64,000 bases of DNA from Ochotona curzoniae (taxonomy: Eukaryota > Chordata > Mammalia > Lagomorpha > Ochotonidae). A program made the position numbers and the translations under genes. Shown piece after piece: positions 11,896 through 22,605 of this stretch (its first letter is position 1; each line of letters opens with the position of its first letter). The stretch covers positions 41,783,001 to 41,847,000 of the forward strand of contig NW_024465885.1 in the NCBI RefSeq assembly GCF_017591425.1, read 5' to 3'. Below the pieces are notes generated by a model, which had not been told where the DNA came from, made no database searches, and saw only the letters and a program-made list of their open reading frames with translations.

Positions 11896-13320
11896 TCTGT
11901 CTTTTGTACAGACACAAACACTACCAGAATAATTGTTGTAATTCCCAAAAGTTTTAGCACCTATTTCTACAATAAACCATAGAATTTTATTTTTAAAAAA
12001 TATGTGCTGATAATAGATTTTTAACCTCTACTTATAAGTATTCTTCTCAATCATTAACATTTTACAATATGAAATCTACAATATAAACAGCATTCAATTA
12101 ATAAAATAGACTGTGACCAATCCGTATTTCCAAAATTTCTTTGAATATTATTCTAGGATATGTCTCTGAAATGTCCAGCAGGACATGTTTCTGAAAATTC
12201 TCACTCAAATAAGTAAAGGACATCACAGTATATGAGAGAAGTTGATGCTACATCGGCTAAAAAATAAATATTGCGGAATTAGAAAAGCATGCACAGAGTA
12301 CTTTATGAAAACATTTACAAATCCTTAAGCTCAAGTAGGCTCCTGAAAATCTGTAGGGAACAAACAAGGCTTCACGAAGGCTAAGATCAAAGAACAGAGC
12401 AAAGGTCAAAGCGCAGTCCTTGCCTCCCTGTGTGGGCGGCTAATGAGGGCACTGGATCGAGACCCGGTCTCAGCGTGTCAACTTGCCATTCCTGTCATTT
12501 GAGCAAATCTCAGCACAGATCTCTGAGTCTCACAAGCTTTATGGCTTTCAGAGTTTATGTCCCTTCCACTAGAAGTAGATGCTTTCAGCCTTTATGATAT
12601 TCCTTTATGATAATGAACAAGAATGATGTAAGCCATAGGGGCAGATGTCTACCACGTACTGAGAACCTCTGCACTGTACAACCTTACTGAGCACCTCTGT
12701 GCGTTTGAATGGAAAGATGGGACATGTGGAAGCCAGGGAAGATGCAGGAGCCATGGAGAAGAAAGTGCTGCCAACCTGTGACTCTCCTTCTCACAGCTCA
12801 AGTGCACACAGCAGCTGCACAAGAGTGGAGGTCCAGGTGATGGTTCAATACCATGTAATCAGTGGCAGAACCAAGGAAAGCTACGTGTCTTCCCAACAGC
12901 TCCAGGAGATCGGCTGCAAAGCGCAAGTCCAGGCCTTAACAGGAAGAAATCATCACTGCCCTCTCATTCAACAGACTGTGCTCAAAAACAAATTTGGAAA
13001 CTTTACAGTGTGTATCATGTCACAAGAAAATTATTCAGAGACATTTGGAAGTTCAAACGTAAATAAAACAGCTTGAATGCCAAGAAGGAGAAGGATAAAA
13101 GAAAAAAAGAATAATGCCCCAAGCAGAAAAGAAGACAGGGAAATATTTGGGAAAGTAACATATAGCAGGTCTGAATATTTATAGTATCCCAGTAAACAGT
13201 CTGGCAACAGCAGTTTATTCATATAACAGTCCATCAATGCTGTGTAACTGTATGTTATCAATATATACATCTGGTCTGTCAGACCTGATTAACTATTTAG
13301 CCAACTAAAAATTAACTGTT
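11896..13320. other. No recognised feature
   Basis: This holds a 125-residue plus-strand frame at 12699-13076 with no recognisable domain or compositional signature. I consider it chance. No repeat family is assigned. Confidence 0.4.
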
Positions 13321-13655
13321 CTTGATTTTTTTTTTGTTTTGCTTTTTCAATTCTTGTTTGTTTACATACATTTGTTTGGAACACAGAGAAACAGGAAGAG
13401 ACAGACACAGAGATTACCTTCTATCCAGTAGTTCATTCCCCAGATAACCACAACAGCCAGAGTTGGCTCAGAGAACAGCCAGGATTCAGGAACTCAGTCC
13501 CTCCCAGCTGGATGGCAGAGACATAAGCCCTGGAACCGACACCAATGCCTCCACGCGTGCCCTTTCAGCAGGAGATCAGAAGCAGATCCAGAACTTGAAC
13601 CCAGACACTCTAATAGGGGATGTGGGCATCCAAGCAAGCTGGAGAATAACAAACA
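13321..13655 (-). repeat. C-repeat SINE, old copy
   Basis: In minus orientation: a T-rich tail complement at about 13327-13340, then GAGACAGACACAGAG, TAGTTCATTCCCCAGATAAC and the diverged body. Confidence 0.6.
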
Positions 13656-13774
13656 ATGTCTTGAAACCATAGTCTACCAACATCTGAAAAAAAATAACTG
13701 AATTCTCCAAGTCACTCACAAAGTTCCTGAAGTAAACAGAGTCAGAAAACAGCAGCTAGAGGGCCATCTTTTTT

Positions 13775-14105
13775 CCCTAGGGATTTATATTTATGCTTCA
13801 ACTAGCTAATCTTCTGCCTCCAAGCACCAGTAACCCATTCGGGTGCCAGTTTGAGTCCAGGCTGCTCCCCATCCCATCTATCTCCCTGCTGGTGGCCTGA
13901 AAAGACAGCAGAGGATGGTCCAAAGCCTTGGAACCCTGCACTTATGTGGGACACGGGGAAGAAGCTCCTGGTTCCTGGCTTCAGATCATTTCAGCTCTGG
14001 CCATTGCGGCAATTTGGGCAGTGAACGCAGATGCAAGATCTTTCTGTCTCCCTTTTTCTTTGTAAACCTGCTTTTCCACCAAAATAAAATAAATCTTTCC
14101 AAAAA
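13775..14105 (+). repeat. C-repeat SINE
   Basis: The copy begins near CTTCAACTAGCTAATCTTC and includes GGCCTGAAAAGACAGCAGAG, CAAAGCCTTGGAACCCTGCA and CTGGCCATTGCGGCAATTTG. It ends in AAATAAAATAAATCTTTCC. It is nearly full length. Confidence 0.8.
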
Positions 14106-15639
14106 GAATAGAATAAACCAGAGTGTTTCTGAAAGCTCGAGTATCCTTTTATAAATGAGGGGTCATGGAACTATTGTTTCATGAAGACTATGCCTTACTT
14201 TTAGCAGATATTACTGTGACCTCTGTAAGCTATTTCTTTGATTAGAGAGACTCTAAGAATTAAGTCAGTCAAGGGAAACACTGATACTATTCCATCCACA
14301 CAGAAATCCCCTGTACATTTTTGCTTGGAAAATCATGACTGAGATATGAAAATCATGTTGTACTGACAAGACGGAACAACGACCAGATTCTACACCCATC
14401 CCAAGGCCTCTCCCTTCAAGAGCATGGAATTTATTGCTTACAGAACATGCATCTCATATGTCTCCATTTTCGGTAAAAGCATTGCTTCCGTTTCTCCTGT
14501 GGCCATTCTGAAGGAAAACAAAATAGATGTTCCTGGACAGAACTGATGATAAGTGTCAAAACAGATCAGTTGGTCACCAATTCTCAGTTTCTAAAAAGAC
14601 AAATGGACACAGTGACACTCGTGCCCACCCTGTTAGCTGAATTCATCCAGATGGCTTGCTTTAATAGAACATGGGCTCTGGGAAAAAGAAAATAAGAAGT
14701 AAGACTCTGAGGATCAAAATAGACCAGTCTGGCTCTATGCTTCTTTATAAATCTTTCCTGTCCAGATTGATTAAAATAGGGAAATTTTTTTTCACTCTGG
14801 GTATGTTTGAGGCTCTATTGGTCCATTGATCTAGTGAGAGGAGAATAAAGATGGAGTTGCCTGCTGTAGTCCAGTTATCTCCCAGGGCCCCATGTGCTCA
14901 GCGTGAATCCCCATTGTTAAGTCTTCAAGAGAATCCCGACTTTTCTGACTATGGCATAGAGATAGGACCTTTAGGATTGGACATAGTCATCAGAGTCTAG
15001 CCGATGATTGAGTTCTGGTGGGTTCCTGGGAAGAAGGAGACAAACCATACAGACATACACACAGGAGTTCCCCATCTTGGCATGTGATGCTTGGCACCTC
15101 TTGCCAGCAAGATCCTCACCAGATGAGGCTCCCATTGAACCGACAGCTGCAACACCTTGAACTTGAACATGCCTCTTTTATTTGGAATGTATATTACCTG
15201 CAGCAGAAAACAGGCTGATACACAATCCTGTTGATGCATTCAGTCTCAGGGCTAGGAGTCATTTTTCCACCTTTCCTACTCTTCCAGGATGAATCTTTTG
15301 CAAATGTGTTGCTGTGGTCCCCTGAGTATTAAAACCTGGACCATCTCATCCATCTCACTGCCCCTTTCCCTATACAGTCTCTGAACTACCTGAACTCCTG
15401 GCTAACAATCCATTTCCCCACATGCAAGTGATTCTACCAGCTCCTAGAAATTGGAGAAAATATACAGGACAAATCACTCCATCCAATTTTTCAGCCCTCA
15501 TTTTACCTCATGGTCTTGAACAAATAAAATATATTAAGACAACCCACACTAAGCTCAACCAGACCAAGATTAACAACAAAAAAGACTCACAGACTACAAA
15601 AACCCTTGCGAATAAAGGACTCTGTGGAGACACATTTGC
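14106..15639. other. No recognised feature
   Basis: This is the 3' flank of the keratin-associated protein gene. No repeat or coding frame is supported. Confidence 0.45.
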
Positions 15640-15657
15640 AATGCCAACTAATGCAGG

Positions 15658-15663
15658 TTTATT
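15658..15663 (-). promoter_or_regulatory. Poly(A) signal of KRTAP11-1
   Basis: TTTATT on the plus strand is a canonical AATAAA on the gene strand, about 345 bp after the stop codon. It is the first clear signal downstream. It would place the cleavage site near 15635-15645 and give an mRNA of about 0.9 kb, typical for this gene class. Confidence 0.65.
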
Positions 15664-16007
15664 GAGAAGTACATCGTGAGACAAGCTCCCTTGTGAGAGA
15701 CACAAAAGCAGAAGTCAGGTGGTACAGCAGCAAGGTCAAAAATGACAAAATTATCAGAGCCTGGGGTGTGGGTGGAAAAGCTTCTGGAACCATCCAGAGA
15801 CTACATAGCACCAGTCACCTCTTAAAATAAGCTTAGTGCTGGCCAGAAAATTTTGAGCATGCCAAAAGGCAGCTCAGCATGGCTAGCAGCCAGCAATCAG
15901 GCAGTCAGAATAAGCTTAGCAATGAAGAATTTTCAGGCAGCACGCTGGGCAATCCTGGAAGCACAGCTGGCAGGCCACGGAGTCTTGACTCACTGGCTCC
16001 TACACAC

Positions 16008-16508
16008 TTAGCAAGTTCTTCGGCAGCTGGACACACAGGAGGACTGCTGGTACGTCCGGGTGTATCCACAAGATGGTTGGCAGATGGAAGAGACTCCTCC
16101 CACTGGTTGGCAAACAGTCGAGATGCTGCCTACTGGTTGGCAGACACTGGAGATGCCTCCCAGGGGCTGACAGCCACTTGAGACAAAGCCGAATGGGCGG
16201 CTGCTGCTGGAAGATGAGCAGGGACTGGAGACACAGGTAGTCTGTCGTGAGCAAGTTACCTGGGCAGGGCTGGAGATGCAAGAGGTTCGCTGGAAACAAG
16301 TTGGCTGGCAAACAGCAGGCTCACATGAGCTGGACTCCTGACAATGGTCCAGGAGCCAAGAGCCAGTTTGGAAGGAACTGGGTAAATGGATGTTGCTCAG
16401 GCAATCGGTTTCAAGGGCTGCAGATGTGGCCGCTGGGGCCATGGGGACAGTGCAACGTCCTCCCATGGGCCTGGAAGAGTAATTTCTCGAGGAGCAGTTG
16501 AAGGACAT
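16008..16508 (-). CDS. KRTAP11-1: Keratin-associated protein 11-1, high-sulfur hair cortex protein
   Basis: A 166-residue, intronless reading frame encodes a keratin-associated protein. Such proteins form the disulfide-rich matrix that cross-links keratin intermediate filaments in the hair shaft. The start MSFNCSSRNYSSRP, the segment LPSSFQTGSWLLDHCQE (residues 42-58), CSRQTTC (86-92) and the end SSCRRTC identify KRTAP11-1; human KRTAP11-1 is, from memory, 163 residues. Three decapeptide repeats starting with CQP lie at residues 113-142. There are 19 cysteines (11 percent). The ATG at 16506-16508 is chosen because the frame upstream holds no other ATG and the TATA box lies 76-87 bp upstream. 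Serines 98-103 form a run of six. Position 61 is Ser in SSSCEP where I recall Cys in human, so one cysteine pair may be lost. No second KRTAP gene is seen nearby. Confidence 0.96.
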   Translation of the reverse strand: MSFNCSSRNYSSRPMGGRCTVPMAPAATSAALETDCLSNIHLPSSFQTGSWLLDHCQESSSCEPAVCQPTCFQRTSCISSPAQVTCSRQTTCVSSPCSSSSSSRPFGFVSSGCQPLGGISSVCQPVGSISTVCQPVGGVSSICQPSCGYTRTYQQSSCVSSCRRTC

Positions 16509-16583
16509 GATGCCAGAGAGAGGGCTGAAGGTACTTCGTGGAAGTAAGCTCCTGAGTTGTGAGTGCCACTGCAAGCTCCAGAG

Positions 16584-16595
16584 CTTTTATATATC
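16584..16595 (-). promoter_or_regulatory. TATA box of KRTAP11-1
   Basis: On the gene strand the sequence is GATATATAAAAG. It implies a transcription start near 16555-16560 and a 5' UTR of about 50 nt, as is usual for KRTAP genes. A CACCC/GC-type box (GAGCCCCACCC on the gene strand, about 16603-16613) lies directly upstream. Further out are an inverted CCAAT box (ATTGG, about 16807-16811) and a LEF1/TCF-type TTCAAAG at 16798-16804. LEF1 sites are known in hair keratin promoters, but these single short matches are only suggestive. Confidence 0.75.
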
Positions 16596-16659
16596 TTTGC
16601 TGGTGGGTGGGGCTCCCTCCCAGGTCTCCCTGACTTCTTTGGCTCACATCAGCTTGCCT

Positions 16660-18440
16660 TAGAACATCTTATGAATCTTCAAGTTAATTGTCCCTTGAGA
16701 AGCCCTTACCCTCGTAAAGAAAGTTTAGTAGTTTGGTAACTAAGTCATAAGTCTTCTGCACTGTACTTAATCTGGATTAAGAAGGCTGGTTGACAGCTTC
16801 AAAGCTATTGGTCATCCCAGCCCACACGGTATCTGCCATTCATCTCGCCTGTAGACGATGAGTGTCATTCTGACTTCAACACCAAGTGTGCTACAGCCTC
16901 CCATCCCACATTCTCTGTCTTCCAGCCAGCGCTGATTACAAGCCCACACCCTGTTTGGTTTGTCATTGGCACTTAATCTGTTTTAAACATCACTCTTCCA
17001 AAGCTAACGGGTCTTCTGATAGGGAAGGTAGATGCTATTTCCTTGAAAATGCTTCAAGATGACAGTAGCAAGACCTGCCAGGAAAAGGGATACCAAGGCT
17101 TCTATGCAGAGCAGGAGAAGATTCTTAAATTACCAGCTGCTGACCAAAGTAAAATGCCCATGGGAAATTTGAAGGGCAGTGGGACGCCCCATGTTCCTCC
17201 AATGAAACAAATAAGAAGCAAACCAAGAACAACATTTGCTAAAGACTATAAGAAAATTGAATGAGATTTATTTATAAAAAATATTTAATCTAGTAACAAT
17301 GGATAATGGTGACTCATGGCCTTTATTCATATGCTAAAGGAGCAGGCTTACCTTTTAAACAACTACAATGTTAATTTGAAAGGCTGCAGCATGTTTCTCA
17401 ATTTGCTCAACACATGCAAGATATTTATTTACATACAAGTACATATAGATAAGCTGCCTTTTAGTCATAGATGAGGTGAGGACTCTCAGGGGAGGAGAGG
17501 CTGTGAGGACTGGAACAAAGGACTTGATCATTGGTGAAATACGTATGGGGAAGAATATGCTACAGCATTTATTCCTTCTGTGCTTTTGGGAGTTACAAGC
17601 ATGGCATTCTTAATTTCCTCTAACAACGTAGCTCATTCTGAACTGGTCCTCCTGTACACAGGTAAATGAACTGCTTCTACTCTAGCAACACACATAAGCT
17701 CAACACAGGATTCATGGTCAGTGGTTTTTCTACCTCAAAACAACTGTAAGATCTGACTCATTTCATAAACTGGCTTGCACGGGGGAGGACAGGAGGACAG
17801 TAATAGATTTATATGGATTTGAGGGCCACAGGAGGTTGTTTTAAATATCCACAAAGCAAACAGCTTTATGTCAGAAGTCCCCTCGCAAAAGCGTCCTTCA
17901 TCTAATTGGAGGCAAAAGACACACCCGAACAAGAGGATGCTGTGCCGGGAGCTCTGCTGTCATTCCCAGGGCTCAAGCTCCCAACACACTGCCACTCCCT
18001 CGGTGACTCGCACTGTGTGCCCAGGAATAGGGTGAAATTAATGAGATGACTACTTTCCACAATGTTGTGACTACGTTTTTCCCAACACAGACAATATCCT
18101 ACTTAGTGTTTGAAGGTTAGAGTCCCTGGTCACTGTGCTAGGCTTGCCTGTTTTAAAATGCATGAGTGGTTTACAGGCTTCTGCTAGCCACAGCAGTGTA
18201 GGTAGGCCAGTATTAAAGACTTACATTCAGTGGTCTAAATGCTAAAAATGTGAAGTCGGCAAAAGAATTACCCATGAGAATATTTTAGCTTCATTGCCCT
18301 ATTCCTGGAGTGTAAGGCATTACTCTGTTCCACTGAAAGTTGGAAATTACAAATAAAAATCAATCAGTACCTCACTGACGACATTATGAAGGATGCAGCT
18401 TTCATTTCTCTTCCCAGTTTATCAACTGACTAACGATGAA
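16660..18440. other. Upstream flank of KRTAP11-1, nothing named
   Basis: Apart from the proximal promoter elements I see no gene or repeat family. The 73-residue frame at 17043-17264 has no protein family features. Hair-specific enhancer elements could lie here but cannot be read directly. Confidence 0.45.
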
Positions 18441-18454
18441 ATTAATAAAGTAAA

Positions 18455-18830
18455 ATAAAATAACAGGGACAAGTTGTTGCACAATGGGGTAAGGTACCAC
18501 TTATAACATCGGCACCCCATTATACAGTTCAGGTCTGGGTCCTTACTGCTCAGTTTCCTATCCAGCTCCCTGCTGGTGTGCCTGGGAAAGCAGTAGAAGA
18601 GGGCCTTGGTGTTTGGGCCCCTGCCTCTCATATGGAAGACTTAGAGCTCTGGGCCCCTGCCTTTGACCTAGCCTGTTCTGGCTTTTGTGGTATTTGAGCA
18701 GTGAAACATTGGATTAAAAAGTCCCTCTCTCTCCCTCTCTCTCTCTTTCTCTCTTCTCTTGCTCCACCCCTCCTCCCTGATCTTCCTTTCATTTCTCTGT
18801 CACTTTGCCATCAAATAAATAAATAAACAA
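18455..18830 (+). repeat. C-repeat SINE with expanded CT tract
   Basis: A body with GCCTGGGAAAGCAGTAGAAG and GGGCCCCTGCCTCTC is followed by a CTCTCTCCCTCTCTCTC tract and an AAATAAATAAATAAAC tail. It belongs to the older, CT-rich subfamily. Confidence 0.75.
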
Positions 18831-20750
18831 AACATCAAAATACAAACAATTCTTCCCTTATTTTTCATATAGTTTTTCATTCTGCATAAGATTAAACAAT
18901 TTTTGTTTCATTCGAATTATATACAAAATCACTATAAACAAAGCAACAAAACCAGGGAGCTATTAGTACTGCAAAGCCACTATAGGAAAATAGAAGTATT
19001 TATAACAGCTATACATGCAGCACAGCATTGTAAGAGAGCAGAGACGTGAACTGACTTTCCCGTCTTAGGCAGTGTCTAGCCCATCTGCTATTTTGCCAGG
19101 TGTTAAATAGCAGGCAATCTGTTAATAGATTTTTCAGATTTTAATTACTGAAAGAAATTATTTACTTGGCTTAGATTGTGACTGGAAATACATCTTTTCT
19201 GGTATTGTACACTAAAATGTTTTCAAAATTCGATAAACTTTTTCACAAACTTCTTGCCACCTAGACCCAAAAGATCAATTGGCTTCTCTACTATTCTCTA
19301 AAATTATATTAGCTAGCATACACTTAGGAAAGCCACAAGCATTTTATTCTATATTTGGATTCAATGTGAAGTGCAAAATGAGAAAAAAAAAGTACTGACA
19401 AACACTTGGCGCTCAAAGAAACTACAATTTTAATTCAGTAACATAGTGAGGAGAAATTAATAAGTTACCTTTCATTGTGTTGTAAGAAAAAAAGATATAT
19501 GGCCAGTCAACTGCTATCACTATGTAGTTACATGAGATATGAATCTGCCTCTCTGCAAAAGAGTGTATGAAGATGATTCTCGTGTCTGCAGAGCATGAAA
19601 TGAGGGGAGTTGATGTGAGCAGATGAGGAAGGATCAAAGAACTGGTAGCCATTATCTTCATCACTGTTGGATAATTGGCTCTCATTTGTATAGGACAATC
19701 TAAACCCTATACAATAATTATTGCAAGCTGCAAATGAGCAATTCTTTCACTCAAAACTAAATCACAGCAATCACTTACAAGTCCAAGCATTTAAGAGTAA
19801 AATGAGTTAGGCAAGCGTGAGCACTAAGGGTTTGATATGCAGAGAGCATGATTCGGTCCAAGGTTAGCAACACTGACCAGTTCCAGTTCAGAGCAAAGCA
19901 CTTACTCGCACCAAAACAAGAAGGGTGAAGTTGCACAAAAAGTAATCAATGGGAGATGGAATTCTGTCATTCTCTACTTTTTCAAAGTGAAATTGCAGCT
20001 ATTCATCATCTCTTGGAAAATATCAAAAGGAAATTCAAAGATTGTTGTAAAAAGCAAATATATCTTGGCTAAATTGTCCTGCTATTTCTTCTCCCAAAAC
20101 CTCTAGGTTGTATCTCCAGAATGTTTATTAAGCTAGACATGATAAAAACCCCTGGAGATGGAGAGATTTGCACCACAGAACTGAATTGAAATTCATTTCC
20201 CAACTTCTTTTCAAAAAGCATCAATCCTACGAAGTGTTGACTCTTCTGGGCTGGAGGGAACTACAGCTCCAAAAGTGGAAAGTGAAAAGAAGCAAACAGA
20301 AAACAGCAAAATCGTGGCTTTTAGAACTTGAAAATAGCAATCACTGGTTACATGACTTGTGTAAAAACAAATGCACCAGAGGAACTTGTCAAAGCTGAAA
20401 TACTAAACAGAAATAGAAATTCTCTCTCTTTTCCTCTCTCTCTCTTTCCAAGTTTATGTAAGTTTTCAGGTATGACTTCATTGGATCTCAACATCAGAGT
20501 GCTGAATTCCCACTTTGTTGTCACAATGAACTCACGTGAGGAAGCCCATTTATAACAGGCAAACGCTCCAGTTCTAATCTTTCATGTTAAAGAGACAGAC
20601 ACATTTGTGACCAGACACATGCAATGGTTACATAAAGGACCTAAGTGAGAATGTGTTAAGTCAGGCAAGATGTATCATTCTTCGCTGGTTCTGGATTATC
20701 TAGAGACTAGCAGGTACTCAGTAGGGTAAGGATATTAGAAACTATGTAGA
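18831..20750. other. No recognised feature
   Basis: AT-rich, no recognisable interspersed repeat. The largest frame here (19422-19685, minus) is unremarkable. Confidence 0.45.
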
Positions 20751-21094
20751 TGGGCCCCATGTGATGGCCTAGCTGCCAAAGTCCTCGTGTTGAATGTGCC
20801 AGGATCCCATATGGGTGCCGGTTCTAATCCTGGATGAGCCACTTCCCATCCAGCTCCCTGATTGTGACTTGGGAAAGCAGTCGAGGACAGCCCAAAACCT
20901 TGGGACCCTGCACCTGCGTGGAAGACCTGGAGGAAGTTACTGTATCCTGGCTTCAGATCGACAAAGCACCTGCCATTGCAGTCACTTGGGGAATGAATCA
21001 TTGGACAGAAGATCTTATTCGCTGTCTCTCCTCCTCTCTGTGTATCTGACTTTGCAATAAAATAAAATAAAATAAATCTTGGGGGAAAAAAAGC
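20751..21094 (+). repeat. C-repeat SINE, younger subfamily
   Basis: A full-length copy: GGGCCCCATGTGATGGCC start, CCAGGATCCCATATGGGTGC, GAAAGCAGTCGAGGACAGC, CTCCTCCTCTCTGTGTATC, and an (AAAAT)n/AATAAATCTT tail. An imperfect target duplication, CTATGTAGA at 20742-20750 and CTATGCAGA at 21095-21103, flanks it. Confidence 0.88.
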
Positions 21095-21103
21095 TATGCA
21101 GAA

Positions 21104-22264
21104 TACAGGAAACGTATATGAAAATTATAGTGTCACTTAGCTGACATGTGTTTCTGTCTTTCCAGTACAGCTGTTATTGTTCTGAACTGCCTGCCTAGTT
21201 AGGTGTGTAACATTAGGCCAGCACCACTGAAAATTGAGATTTAGACTAACAGGCCTGGATTTTAAATGTGCTTCTCCCAGGTAACTGATGAAACACCAAG
21301 GCCAAAGGAGGAATGTCTTTGCAAGTTGTTTCAGGCTTCAAAACTGTTTCATCCTATTTCCAACTACAAGACTTTCTGCTTAACTGTACCCCAGCTTCCT
21401 AGTGGTAGCAACCAAACAGTGCTCCCGTCTCATTGGAGTCATCCTCACATTTCTTGATCCCTGGAGAGTCCTATCAGGTAGCTGGGACTTTGTCTGCACT
21501 ACTGACGTTTGTGCCAGAGGAGTGGGGCCACATTTAGGTAGCTCAGATTGTAACCAACCAAATGTTTCCATCCTTCATGTTCCAGGTAGATAGGGCCAAA
21601 ACTCATTCCAGAAAGTCCCCAGAAATTGTGTGTGAGTTGCCTGCAATTGTGGCCAACTTGTTAACACTTTCTTGGGGTAAGGGGAGCTTTCCCTGTTTCT
21701 TGGTTTCATTCACCTGTGTAACATTCCTGGGACAAAATTTCCACATTGTCTTTAGCTCTGCTCTCAGAACTTAGATTGAGATGCTAGCTCCCCAAACTCC
21801 CAAAATAGGAAAGAATTGGAAGTAATAGCCAGGCCTTCTCCCTAGATCAGAGCCCCTAAAGAGACATACATGCTCCTGTCTATAAAATTCAAGGAAAAGG
21901 TTTGTAAATAAGTTGAGTGTCAAGCCAATAGTGCTTGGGTTTCTCAAGCCATTTATGAAATTTAGAAATTTTCAAAGTCCTTAAAAATATCAATTTTGTA
22001 AGCACATTCTGTAACACATTCTAATCACATTGGTTTTTCCCTAACAGGCTAATCACTAAATGTTGACATCCCAAACCTTCCAGGGTGTCAAGACCTTATT
22101 GTTCTTACTTTGATGTCACTGCTGTTTTCCAAAATTGAAGGATAATTTTTCCCAAATGAGATGTGCACCAGCTATGGCATAAGAAAAAAATTCAGGTAAT
22201 AAATATGCAAACCCTAGTAAAATATAGCTGGAATTTCCAAGTCATAAATTTATGAATATTGATA
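21104..22264. other. No recognised feature
   Basis: No named repeat or credible gene. Short frames at 21266-21774 overlap each other on both strands and look random. Confidence 0.45.
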
Positions 22265-22267
22265 TTT

Positions 22268-22605
22268 TTAAGATTTATTTTATTTTTATTAGTAAGGCAG
22301 ATTTATAGAGAGAAGGAGAGACAGAGAGAATGATCTTCTTCCACTGGTTCACTCCCAGGTGATCTTGAGGAGCCAAGCCAATCCAAATCCAGGAATCAGG
22401 AGCATCTTCCAGGCCTCCCATGCGGGTACAGAGTCCCATGGTACAGGGTCCCAAGGCTTTGTTCCATCTTCTACTGCTTCTTCAGGCCACAGGCAGGGAG
22501 CAGAATAGCAAGTGGAACAGTTGGGACACAAACCAGAGTCCATATGGGATCCTGGCACATGCAAGGTGAAGACTTTAGTAGCTAGCCTATTGCATTGGGT
22601 CCATG
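22268..22605 (-). repeat. C-repeat SINE
   Basis: A minus-strand copy: T-rich tail complement (TAAGATTTATTTTATTTTTA), GAGAGACAGAGAGAATGATC, CATGCGGGTACAGAG, CCATATGGGATCCTGGCAC, ending at the head near GCCTATTGCATTGGGTCC. Confidence 0.85.

Noticed and set aside
12699..13076. 125-residue frame considered as a possible small gene
   Set aside because: No family features, and it is separated from any promoter-like or poly(A) context.
15879..16501. Plus-strand frames opposite KRTAP11-1
   Set aside because: Shadow frames of the real minus-strand gene. Their repeated tryptophans are the complement of the CQP repeats.
16509..16574. N-terminal extension of KRTAP11-1 by 22 codons
   Set aside because: The upstream codon that would serve as start is TTG, and the predicted transcription start near 16557 would leave it out. 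The family start MSFNC is at 16508.
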